This document shows positions 44,824 through 55,586 of a DNA stretch of 64,000 bases, in pieces (position 1 is the stretch's first letter; each line of letters starts with the position of its first letter). The DNA comes from Guyanagaster necrorhizus (taxonomy: Eukaryota > Basidiomycota > Agaricomycetes > Agaricales > Physalacriaceae). The notes under the pieces were generated by a model. It was not told the DNA's origin. It ran no database searches and saw only the letters and a list, made by a program, of their open reading frames with translations. A program made the translations under genes and the position numbers. The stretch is from positions 1,491,620 to 1,555,619 of the forward strand of contig NW_025064888.1 of NCBI RefSeq assembly GCF_019112545.1, in the 5' to 3' direction.

Positions 44824-45147
44824 TTATGAATAAACAAATATAGCTACTTTTTTTAAGCATTTGTTATGCTTATGTTCCTCTACATCTAAATCCTCTGAAC
44901 TATCCACATTTGTTCTCTTTCTTTTCTGAGGATGAAAGAGAGCATCAATGATTTCAACATTGCTTTTCAAATCACTCTTGCCTTTGTCTGTATTATTTTT
45001 ATAATCTGATATCTAAGTTGACTATTCTTTTAAAAGCTCTTTGATTTCTGCAGCAAGAGTATTTTAGAGCATGTCAATTTTCTCTATCTGCTAAAATGTC
45101 TTTTGATCAAGACCATAGGGTAATTGGAAAGACTAAACTTGATTAAT
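44824..45147 (-). pseudogene. Decayed coding relic I, coiled coil plus basic/acidic end
   Basis: The minus-strand frame from 45147 reads QLPYGLDQKTF, QIEKIDML, NTLAAEIKELLKE, SDLKSNVEIIDALFHPQKRK and RTNVDSSEDLDVEEHKHNK. It ends with TAA at 44824-44826. Five interior stops are all TAA or TAG. The helix followed by HPQKRKR (nuclear-localisation-like) and an acidic patch suggests a nuclear protein. It converges on relic H. Confidence 0.62.
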
Positions 45148-46890
45148 ATAAAAAAGAAGAATATTAAAAAGAAGAAACATATTATATATTTCAGATAAAC
45201 TGCAGGATTCAATATGAATATTTTAGCAAAGTGCAACATGTATATTTTATGATTGTAAAAGTTTGATTGCTTTGAGATCTAAGCTTATTCAACAACTGCT
45301 AATCTAAATTCTGTTACTTATATTTATATGTAGTCCAATTGGACTCTGCCTTTTCAACTTTAGAACATCCTTCTTATAAAGAGCTTCAAGTGCTGAAAAT
45401 AATTTTAAAGACTTGATATTATCTCAATGAGGATGACTGAGTGAATCTAATATAAAAATCTTGCTTTTTAAGAACAATCATTAAAATATTTCAATTGAGA
45501 GAAATAGAATCACTTACTTGGTGTGTTTTTTGTTGGAACTATGCTTTAGTAATATTCTATTGTGAGAATTTGATACAATAACAAGATACCAATAGAAGCT
45601 ATATGTTTATAAATATAATATAGGATATGACTTTAAAAAAGAGAATAATCCTTATAAATCAGCACAATCAGATACTTATTTGTAAAGATGTTGATCTTGG
45701 ATATTCAGCATTCAACATCTGCATAGTTTTTTTTTAAGCATAATTAATGCTCATTGATGAGCCTTTAAGCTCTGTATACTCTGAAATCATAGGCCTTAAT
45801 AATAAATTTTGATTTTAGCCTTTAAGCAGGCTTTCAGTAAACTAATTATTACAAGTTCAACTCATATACTTTTATCACAAACTTTTCATGATATATAAAC
45901 TTTCTCTTCAATAGCTATGCATCACAGGCACAGCCAGGCACAATGATATCTGATCATATAGGATATACATCATTCTCATTATACATGCAGTATCTTAATA
46001 CAGTCCATAAGGCCTACTGCAATATGTATGCAAAGCTTGCTGTAGATGCTTAAGCTACTCACAGCTAGCACATAGAAGGCTAATATATAGTATAGAACTA
46101 ATCATGCATTTGGTTAGAGATTTATAAGGAATATTAGAAGGATTATCATACTATTAGCTAGTAAACTTTTAAATATACTACACTTAGTACAATCCTCACA
46201 GCTTTGAAGGCTTTGCATTACAAATAGTTCACTATGCTCACTAAGCTTAATACTGCAGTTATCAAGGCTATTTAATGTAGCATACTTAGTATTAGTAAAT
46301 GAGTATTATAAGTAGAATACTATACAACATATGAGAGAGAGATCACATAGAAAAAAACTAAGTTACAGCCTACAGCTAAGATATGCCAAAACTACTCAAC
46401 ACCTATACTAAACTATACACTTATACAACATCCCTCTAATAGAACTAATTATACAGATCATCTACAGATCAACACTCTCTGACTGAGAATGCTATAGTAT
46501 CTCAATAGTCTTACAAACATGATATACTAGTGAACTTTTAATTTGCATGAAAGGATTTATTATTCTTATATATCATTTTCATATCTCTTAGACTGATCTA
46601 AAGACTTCAAAGGGTAACTATAAATAAGACTTCATGCCTTTAAGCTTCTAACACTATAGCTTATTATTCTTATACTAAGAAATGACACTAAAAGTATACC
46701 ACTGAGACTACATGTAGGATTTCAACAATAAAAGTCTATGCTGCATATAGGTTGCACTGCTCAGTATCCAGATATCTATGTGATATTTCTGCTATAGAAA
46801 AGTTCATATACATACTTTGAGTCTCTGTACACACTTTAGAGGTTTATAACATCTATAGCAAGCAATTGTTACACCTCTTGGAGATTATAA
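45148..46890. other. AT-rich DNA, no gene supported
   Basis: Dense TA and CA/TG dinucleotides, no CpG that I could find over long stretches, and no persistent frame. It may be older relic DNA whose frames can no longer be followed. Confidence 0.35.
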
Positions 46891-47079
46891 TCATCTTATA
46901 GATATATAACTAGACTCATCTGAATCAGCCTTCAGATTCTGTGCTTTGATTTCACTAATTGTTATAGGTTTTGTGTTTCTGCCTGCAAAAAGTCTAACAA
47001 CTTTCTGAATCATCATTATTGAACACATATTCAAAAGTCTAATCTTTGTAACCTTGAAAACTAAAATAATTGAAAACAT
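46891..47079 (-). pseudogene. Decayed coding relic J
   Basis: 62 codons, open: IQKVVRLFAGRNTKPITISE then IKAQNLKADSDESSYISIR. Basic then acidic. Short, and unrecognised. Confidence 0.4.
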
Positions 47080-47621
47080 AAACTTTATCTATCAGTGTGA
47101 CATTCATTCTCTGGAGGTTTTCATGTGTAAGTCTGCAAATATTGAGTGATAAAGAAATATAGTCAAAGAAAAAAATATACATTAGTCTCACTGATATTAA
47201 ATTATCATTCAGAAAGCATATACCATGTAATTGATCCAAGTTGCTTTAGCTTCTGTCAGTGCCACCTTTTATCTACCAGAGATAGATGAGTATTCTGAAA
47301 ACAGTAGTCAGTGAATATCAGAGAAGCTTAGAAGAAAATACAGACAAATCAGATGATAAATCTTCAAATTATAGTAGAGTAGAGTATTTGAAATATTTTT
47401 TTTGTTATTGAAACAAAGAGAATATGAATATATGTCTATGCAGCTGCACTGAAACAAACATCAGATAGAATGTGCTGTCTGTAATTTTCTCACTTGGTTC
47501 AAGAATCTTATAAATTAGAGATAAAGAATAAATTCTTACAAATTGGCATATTAATAAAAATGAATGAAGGACTTAGTCCAGCCAGACAAAGCTATATTCA
47601 TTGTTTTGTTTTTTCACTAGT

Positions 47622-48420
47622 CATATATTCAAGCTCAATGCTGGACTAAGAAATCATATCATCTGATATTGTTAAATTCAAGCATCACATAAGTGCAAAC
47701 TCATAATAAACTGATATTGTATCATGTTCATACAATCACACCAGAGTCCACTTTAGTATCTGACTTAGTGTGAAGACCAAGACATTCACAGGTTGCTCAA
47801 AGGTGAATGGTATAGAATAAACTTTAGCTCAAAGCTGAGTTCACTATAGTGAGAGCTACACTACTTATATATGTCTGGGTCTAAGATAAATATAGTCTGT
47901 CCTATTGTAGTTGTCTGTGAGTTAGAACTAAAGAGTGCAGTACAAATGCATAAAACAATGAAATATGAGCATTATTGAGGCATCTATTATAAGTTGCAGC
48001 ACAATAGCACAAGTCATTCAATACAGACATGGTTACCAGTCTGGCCAGATAGATAAAGAGAGTGCCTGAGATTAGATAGGCACTCTAATAAGATTAGATA
48101 AGCAGAAAAATTGTAACAGATATTGTGATGACATTGCAGATGAATACCATATAACAAAAGATGATATATCTGATTCTATTATGAAATTCTTTTCTGTTTA
48201 ACAAACTGAACTAACAGTTCAAGTTTCCACAGATCTGAGCACAGAAAAGATGAATAATGAATCATTCAGAGAGTATCCTAAAGTGAGTGATCTTCTGGCT
48301 TCATATAGAATCTATCTTTAAATGTTTTCAGATCCAATATGCCAGATATAACTATCTTTTCTTGTTGAAGTATGTTGAAAGATTGAATATATAGGATTTC
48401 ATGATATTCTGATCAAACAT
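47622..48420 (+). pseudogene. Decayed coding relic K, split by the solo LTR
   Basis: Before the LTR: HIFKLNAGLRNHII. After it, from 48124: CDDIADEYHITKDDISDSIM, QTELTVQVSTDLSTEKMNNE, SFREYPKVSDLLASYRIYL, then KIEYIGFHDILIKHIYF to about 48420. Only single-codon stops interrupt it. A T-rich CACTAG just upstream (47611-47620) resembles an intron acceptor. Unrecognised. Confidence 0.65.
47670..48118 (-). repeat. Solo LTR with target duplication, inserted into relic K
   Basis: 449 bp, TGTTAAATT..TTGTAACA, with GATAT on both sides (47665-47669 and 48119-48123). It contains CTTTAGCTCAAAGCTGAG and TACACTACTTATATA as in the other LTRs. Removing it with one GATAT restores a single reading frame across the site. 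Confidence 0.95.
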
Positions 48421-48684
48421 ATTTATTTTTAATATTATCACAAAATTAAATAAAACAATTTACTGGAAAAACATTAAAAATCAAATACAAATAAATATCA
48501 AAGCTTATATCACTCACCCAATAGGCTAAAATGTGTACTTGACATCATTGCAGAGTTTTAATAAAAGGTCTATTGTGAAACCAAAGAAAAGATTGTAGAA
48601 AATAGTAAAGAAGATTACTGGAGTCTGAAACTAGCTGCAATTATTTGATATATACTGCAGTGATATTCACTAATTCCTAATATT

Positions 48685-49290
48685 ATTGCTTAATTGTCAG
48701 GACTAGCAAACTGAATTGCAAAAGTAAAGCTATGTGGGCAACAAAGAGAGTTTGTAGCTATGATTGCATTATGAATAGTCTCACTGTTAGTTTCCTTTCA
48801 TTTGAACTACATTATTATAACAGAACATCAAAAGAAGTGATAAAATAATCTTGTTCAGCTCTCTGTCTATGGGGATTCAATTCCTACATATACAAGTCAG
48901 TGATAGTTTAAAATATTGAATGTACAGGCAAGTTTCTGATGGATTTCAGTCTCTCTCATCTACCTTTCATCCAGCAAAGTATATTATGATGTTAATTACA
49001 TGCTTAAAAGTGTGTATCATAAATTTTCAGTGATTTTATAATGATTTGATATTGCAGTGAATTTTTTTGAGGAGTCTCCAATTACTGATTACTAGAACCC
49101 TCTGTATACTGGTTTTTATGCACCAAATTTGAGCTATGATTTTCTGATTTAAGCTATTTTCTCACAGCTTTGAAGACTGGTTGTTGGCTTATTTTGCCTA
49201 TAATACCACAACAAGTAGTCTTTAGCCTATAGTTCTGCAGGAGAAGTCTGTTTATATGGCTAGTAAAACAATTTCAGATACTAAATTATA
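48685..49290 (+). pseudogene. Decayed coding relic L, about 200 codons
   Basis: In one frame from 48685: KVKLCGQQREFVAMIAL, NNLVQLSVYGDSIPTYTSQ, SVSLIYLSSSKVYYDVNYML, FDIAVNFFEESPITDY and SLAYSSAGEVCLYG. About 17 stops and no frameshift. It shares SVIL..FD.AVNFFE with relic M. No family recognised, although the length and copy-like repetition suggest a transposon protein. Confidence 0.65.
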
Positions 49291-49649
49291 AAATCTAATA
49301 TTCTTATTCTCACCTAATTCTGTATTTGTGTTTTTCTGAATCAATATAAGGTTTTTTGGCTAGATTGTTATCAGTGATATGATGATTTAAAGTGTATTCT
49401 ATAGGATAAAGACAAAATTAGAACTATAAGACAGTAGAAAGAGAAGCTATATTCAAAGGTACAAAGCAATAGTAGTGTAGAATAGACTGAGTGATGACTG
49501 TACAGAAATGACAACATAGTTGAAAGTTTGAGAAATGTTACAAATTTCTGAAAATTATCATAATAAAAATCCAGACTCTGGTTAAACAAGATTAACTCTT
49601 AGATGAGAAAATGCTTATAAAGCAGAAATAGAGGATAGTGATATAATGT

Positions 49650-50000
49650 CATTCAGTGATTCTATAATGATTTGATAGTGCAGTGAATTTTTTTGAGAAT
49701 TACCAGTTGGGCCATAATATCTTTGATTTGTGAAATGCTGAAGATCTTTTGAGGTTTAGATTTGTGGCTGTACAAAGAAGAATGAGGTATTACTAAGCTC
49801 AAAAGCCATCAAACTCAGTGATCTGCTTTATCATTATATTTGAAATTCACCATCAAGCCATTATTTCAAAATAGAAATAGACTTCTAGCTGTTACAGAAG
49901 GAGAACAAGGCTGAAGACTGATACTACATTAAGTGTCTGTAAAATAATCTCTATCTAGTTACCATCTTAAATAAGGTGGCCAACAATAAATAAACAACTT
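49650..50000 (+). pseudogene. Decayed coding relic M, related to part of relic L
   Basis: From 49650: HSVIL then TAA TGA then FDSAVNFFENYQLGHNIFDL, AEDLLRFRFVAVQRRMRYY, KPSNSVICFIIIFEIHHQAI. The first 47 bp (49652-49698) match 49026-49073 with a few substitutions, then the two diverge. It is either a paralogous domain or a second element copy truncated at a different point. Confidence 0.6.
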
Positions 50001-50456
50001 CAATCATTAATTGTTTATATATATTTGTATCAGCACCTTGGAAGACTTCCACAGAATCAATGGAGATGTAATTGCCTAAGATAGAGCACACTTTTGATAA
50101 TCTCAATTAAGATAGTTAATTTCTGATTTTTAAAAATAAAACAAAAGTCACTTGTTTTGTAAAATAGCAATAATGAACTTGCCTTATCTGTCATAGATTG
50201 TCTCCAGGGTAATAGTACCTTATATAATAAGAACAAATATGTGTAAATACTGAGTATTGATATAATTGGTGTATAGAGCATATCAGTCATGTATTCCATA
50301 GACACAGTATTCCATATATCTTTCAATCCCGGTTGTCTTATGAAAAGTAGCCTCAAAATAAACCTTGGCTGCCTTTCATTTTTGTTTTTTGAAAAATTAT
50401 CACCATAAAGACAGCATAGGCACCATATTTAGAAAATACTGCGATTCGCGGAACAA

Positions 50457-50560
50457 CTAATCTCCACCACCACATCCACCACCACCACCACCAGTCTCCT
50501 CCACCACCGCCACCGCAGCCAGTCCCGCTACTACCACAACCTGCGCTACCTCTCCCTCCG
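50457..50560 (-). repeat. GGT/GGC microsatellite coding the glycine tail
   Basis: The plus strand shows CCACCACC-type triplets at 50463-50515. One frame gives CGGGGGGD followed by TGG repeats (Trp). The frame one base away gives GGGGGGCGGGD and stops at TAG 50457-50459. This triplet tract is the likely place of a slippage indel. Confidence 0.7.
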
Positions 50561-53317
50561 AATGAAACTTGATGGATACCACTGGCGGTATCACCCCATC
50601 TCCCGCCACGGTCAGAGTCACTATTACTTCTAGATCTACCAGTGCCCTACAAAACGAGAGTAAGTTCCAAGTAAGATCATGATACAGAAAAGACGTACAG
50701 CAGCAGCACGTCGCTCTACACTCCTGCGTCCTTCAACTACATGCCCCGTCCTCGTCACACACCCTACATAGTCAAAAGACAACGACACGGGCATCAAAAA
50801 GGCCGGGTCATGATCGACGCTCCTGTTCCCACTAGTTCCCTTCTCTTCCTCTCGCTTAATCCTCCTCTCTCGCTTCTCACGCCTTCCTCGCCTCAGAGCG
50901 TAAAGCTGCCGCCGGTTCTGGAACGAGTATACCGTATTATGGTCGCTCGGATGTGTCGCTGCAAGAAGATCATCTCGATCCCGGGGTGGGTCGAGGTAAG
51001 AAGGTGCCACCGACTGCTTATATATCGTTACAAGTCTGCTTATTTTCTGTCCAATCGTGTCGCCCGGGAGCGGACACCCGCAGTGCGTATATGCGATCCT
51101 GAAACGGTCCTGCGAAGGGTCAGTAGACCGCAGAGAAAGCAGAGGGCGAATTACGTACTTTCCATGCCCGACAAGTCATGTCGAAGGCGTTTGCAAGCCT
51201 GTTTTCGTCCACCTTATCGTCATGGTCAACGAATCGACGGACATATTCGAGACAGTCGCGGGAATACTTCCGGGCCATGAGCTGGTGAGTATGCCAAACC
51301 AGGTCAATGTCCAGTGTCGGGACAAAGAAACCACCCGGTGACGATGATATCAGGTCCAGGAATCTGGATTGGTGTGAGGTCATTGAGCAAGAAACACCAA
51401 GAGGGCAACATGCTTACGCATGATAACGAGCAATGCAGTGCTTTAGCGGTACTTCATCCTCGGAGAATGAGAAAAAGTCCAGGTCTGTCCAGCCTAGTTT
51501 ATGCATCTTGTCAACAAAGGATCCTTGTCGGAGAACCTCTACGGTGTTAGTATTCCGTCTATAGAGTGCTCACAAAGGCACCCACTGCACCGACGAGACC
51601 CAAGGAAAATATCTTGTCGTCTTCGTACGCACTCATAATTCCAGACAGCCTAACACTTCAACATCAGGATTGCCAAAGAAACAGAAAATCCCAACATACA
51701 GGTGATCTTCGTATGCAATATACCCACTCATAGCATTTCGAAGTTTCTGCATGCTGTAGTCCATTTTCTCCTCTGCCTTGACTGCCCATTGCTGTTCATT
51801 TTTTGCCTTTCTCTTCATAAATTCCGGCGACCTCATCTCCAAAATGCGGGACTTGATAGCCCTCGCACGCTCGGAATCGTCGATATTCTAAGGCGTGTGA
51901 AGAGTTCCGCTAGATGTCAAAGGTATCGATCAGCAGAAAGAAAGAGACGGCAGTCAGAACGTACGCAAGGACGTTGCTGGTCCTCACGTCGTCCACAAGT
52001 TTATGAAAAGCCAGCTTTTCCTTCGTAATATTCAGCTGGCACCCCGGACATGTGGTCGTGAACTCCTGCTGGAGATATCCATTGCCAGTGGGATTCACCA
52101 AGCCTAGACCTCATTCAGAGATGACTATCAAGACAGAACGGTACTAGTACTCACGAACGTTGACCTTCGTAATACATCTGGGGCAAAGTATTTCTCGCTC
52201 AATCAATATCATTGCCGACTCGAAAGGATCATAGGGGAGATGGGTCTTCTGCAGCCAGTTCTGGACACGGGCGTCTGACGGAGGCCAGTCGATGGTGTAG
52301 CATGTCCGTTCCTAATCTGTCCAGTCAGCTCAACCTCGAGAAAATAATTCAAGGTAACCATACGAGGTCCTGAAACCAGTCACCCATTCTTGTAAGTATC
52401 TCGATGTGCTTGTTTCGTAACGAATCTTCAGAATACCGCCTGATATGCCATCAACGTAACATCACCGATGCGTCATGCGAAAGATACGCAGGATTTAACA
52501 AGTAGGCATGCCACACCTGTGCAGCTCGAAATTAGCAACACGTTAGATACCAAAACGTACTATCGCTCACCATGATAACGTCGACAAGAGGCAGATGCTG
52601 GTTAGCGAAACCAGATTCATCTTGAGCTGTCAGCGCCTTGCACCATCTTTCGAACCTAATGAATACCGTCAAGTCTCGGCAGTCTACCATTCGCCAAGGA
52701 ACATACCTCTCAACGGCCAGTCCGACGAACCACGACCACTTGCAGTGATTATCGCTGGGGGCATCTGGGTATCTGGAATGGTCCATCCCTTCGACTCGTT
52801 CCTTGAGGGAGGCAAAGTGCCTCAAGAGACATAGGTGGCCCTTGAGCTGAGATATGCTAACAAAGGGTGTCTGGAGGGCACGACTGCCGATGAACAGTGG
52901 GTAGGGTAGCTCGTACGAGGGCGGTTGGGCACCACCGTCGTCCCCACCGCTCGGTCGTGTGGAAAAGTGAGAAGATAGATAATTTGTTACTGAGCTGGCA
53001 AGCGAATCGTGAAAATCAGCTTGACTCGAACGACGGTGGAAATTTATTTTTTCGCAGAAGAGGGAGCAGAGGAAGGAGTCTGTGGCATTTCGGTCTTGAA
53101 ATCCTAATGGAGAACTTGGACTGAGACATCGGCGTTGGCGTCGAACACCGTTCTTCAGATGGAAGTGGACAGAGGAGATTGGATATAAACAGGTGGAGCT
53201 GAGGACGGTTCTACATATAGAGACGTCCCGCAGGTGAGACGATATTTGCAGATAGGCAGAGAAACGATAACGGAAATGAAATACACATAAGAGACACGTC
53301 GGCAGTAGGAAGAACAT
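50457..53317 (-). CDS. Glycine-rich-domain (GRDP-like, DUF1399 type) protein gene, probably damaged
   Basis: A many-exon gene. Conserved blocks in order: QPPSYELPYPLFIGSRALQT, KGHLCLLRHFASLKERVEG, WSWFVGLAVE joined by intron 52656-52706 to RFERWCKALTAQ, DVIM joined by intron 52517-52570 to VWHAYLLNPAYLS, two zinc-like CxxC pairs (CPRC, CPGC), NVLAGTLHTP, RQGSFVDKMHKLGWTD, and VPTLDIDLVWHTHQLMARKY with FVDHDDKV, IAYTHCGCPLPGDTIGQKIS. A Gly/Cys tail ends the protein. Further introns are 51539-51590, 51364-51417, 51110-51158 and 50647-50698; exon phases between them check out. Two lesions: TAG at 51888-51890 inside the exon after GTLHTP, and a one-base frame change in the tail that turns a Gly run into a Trp run. 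The 5' exon is not resolved, so the start given is that of the open frame. Confidence 0.82.
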
Positions 53318-53407
53318 GGCGAATCATGCCTAGCTTGTCTCAATGACCCTAAAGACACGGATATATAGGAACACGACGAGATCTCAGTAGCCACTTACCC
53401 TCACAAT

Positions 53408-54116
53408 TCAGTTCGCTCCATCATCATCACCAGCTGCAGACTTGACAGCTTTCAGGTATTCAATACAGCCCATCAATTTCATGTACTTTGTCGGGGACGA
53501 TGAGATACCTCTCTGACGCGCACCCATTAATTCCTCCAGCTTGGCCTTTCTATCGATACCAGCCTGATATTCCGCCAGATACGCGTTCAGGGTCTTGTCT
53601 TTTAATCCGGAGAGCTCCTTCTGGGGAAGAACGCCGAGCAGTGTCTGCGCTCGCCCATTTGCCGTCAACCTCTCGGGATGAACAAAGTAGCGGTAAGGCC
53701 GGGAAATGAAACCTACTCGAGGGTGAGTGGAAGAAGCCGTGGCGACAGGATGGGAGAGATCTAGGCTGATGCAAGGGGATCTGTATATGTGGAGTGCAGT
53801 ATTTGTGTTTGGGGATGGATGAAGGAACATGCAAGTTTTTCTTTCACCCAAACATGTGTTGTTGAAGGTGTTAATGTCTTTCCCAGTGATTCTCGACCAA
53901 CTGTGGAATTATTTCCACCCGGCGGAGCTGTAGGATATGATCCACAAGGAGAGATGGACCCGAAATGATTTTTCCAGAGTTCAAGTCACGGAGGGTGCGT
54001 AAAAGGACGCCACCGTAAGAGTCAGGATGAGAACTTGAAGGAAAATAACGTGATTCAGTGGGAGTGATGCCGCTTATTGTGAGATCCAATCCCTTGCGCG
54101 TCCCGCCTCTATATCC
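53408..54116 (-). CDS. Unrecognised minus-strand gene, 3' exons
   Basis: The last exon, 53408-53712, starts after a TAG acceptor. It reads FISRPYRYFVHPERLTANGR, AQTLLGVLPQKELSGLKDKT, LNAYLAEYQAGIDRKAKLEE and ends AAGDDDGAN stop. An upstream exon within 53871-54116 reads GYRGGTRKGLDLTISG and SYGGVLLRTLRDLNSGKIIS then GPSLLVDHILQLRR. The intervening donor is not settled and may include more than one intron. I cannot name the family, and no lesions are obvious. Confidence 0.5.
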
Positions 54117-55301
54117 TGAGGTGCCGATCAGAGTTTGTGTAGAATCATCAGATCATCTAGGAGTGCGATGAAAATGCCTACATACTCCTCTATGAGTGCT
54201 GAGATATGTGGAACAGATGCAGCGATGTTGGACGGTCCTGTCTTGTTCTCTGCTCTGTCATCAGGGCAATGCTTGGGACCAGCAGCAGCTCAATACCGAA
54301 GGCCGAATGAAGCGCGTTTATCATAGTTTACGTTTCACATTGCCTGATGATTGCTTTTTATTTCCTTGTCTGTTCAACTGGTCCCTCTTTCATTATCGTT
54401 TCCTTCCTCCGCGGTTACTTCCGTTCGCCTCTCATGGCCGTACGCTCCACCAACCAGTTGCCCGCTACAGCCGTACTTCAATCCACATCGGATAAAGACA
54501 GCCAGGAGAGAAGCAAAATTCTATGTGGGTGCCGTTCGAAACGACGCACCAGGTCCAAGGAGTAAGGTCCTCTCCGAAATGTAAGGCTGAATGACACGCA
54601 ATGCCCTGGTGGAGCAATGTTTCTCTGCCATAAAGAGCGTACCGACATGACGAAGTTGGGAGTGGGAAGAGGGTACATTAGAGATGTAGCTGTTTATACA
54701 GACAAGGCTGGGACGATCTGTGTGAACATGTCGAAGGAAGCGGGTGGACATTTTTGAGGGAATAGGCACGCCGCCGACCCACCGACTTCAGGTAAGGGCG
54801 ACAGATACAGGTCTGGTCCGTGGACCCTATTTCTCAGAGGATATTCATCTCCTTTCATCCTTGCTCTGGATGTCGAAGGCGAGCGTGGTCAGCTTGTATG
54901 ACCGAAAAAGATGAAAGCCTCTGCTGAGAATTTAGTTATCGATAGTGCAACAATAGTGAAGGATCTGCTGCGAGGCTGGGTACATAAATCTCGGAGGCAG
55001 ATGGGGGAGAATATCGAGGTCAGCTTTTTAGCACCAACAATGAAGAACCGTGCGACGCTCTCATTGGCATCAGAGATTGTCGGTAAGGATTGCATGTTTG
55101 CATTCGTCGCAGTAGCACACGAGATAGGTGTAGGTTTCTATTCCCTTACCACTCACTTCGAGTTCGATTCTCCTGGCGGAATTGTGGAACAGGATGATTA
55201 GATCATCGACGAGGAAGGAAAAAATCCATTACGCTCGAAAGAATAAAGAACACCACTCCGAGAATGTTCATTTAAGCCGACATCGAATTATTCATAACTT
55301 A
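54117..55301. other. Probable further exons, not resolved
   Basis: The minus-strand piece NIAASVPHISALIEE (about 54190-54240), followed by GTATGT, may be the preceding exon of the gene to the left. A 96-codon plus frame at 54911-55201 (ASAENLVIDSATIVKDLLRG) competes with a 68-codon minus frame (54889-55095). I cannot decide between them. Confidence 0.35.
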
Positions 55302-55586
55302 CCCTATGCACCCGTTCTTTCAACTCTCTACAGAGGTCAGCTAATGCATCTAAGAAAGTGACGTGCATTTGTAGCACCTAATAGAGTACACTGTTAGCTA
55401 TAATGTAGACCTCACACAGCGTAGCGATAAGCAGAAACGTGGTGAGGGTGCTCGACGGACCGTATTCAATATATATAGTCCATCCCGACATAAAGGGGTA
55501 TCGAGCTCGGCCGGCGGGATACGACGGAGCTCCTGCTTGCTAATCCAACAATGCAATCCATGGTAAACACGATGTTTACTGACCAC
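55302..55586 (-). CDS. Unrecognised minus-strand exons
   Basis: One exon, about 55302-55376, reads VLQMHVTFLDALADLCRELK then ERVHR and ends at a good donor, GTAAGT. Upstream, 55415-55586 reads CWISKQELRRIPPAELDTPL and CRDGLYILNT. Joining the two needs a 38-nt GTGAGG..TTAG intron with a GCTAAC branch site, short but possible. It could be the 5' part of the gene ending at 53408. Family unknown. Confidence 0.42.

Noticed and set aside
49371..49589. A 72-codon minus frame in the AT-rich block.
   Set aside because: Low-complexity aromatic composition and no continuation; likely chance.
39503..50430. A nuclear alternative genetic code (TAA/TAG read as Gln, TGA as Arg) would open many frames.
   Set aside because: Neighbouring genes (57846-59308, 60776-62145) use all stops normally, decay also changes other codons, and CpG loss explains the pattern.
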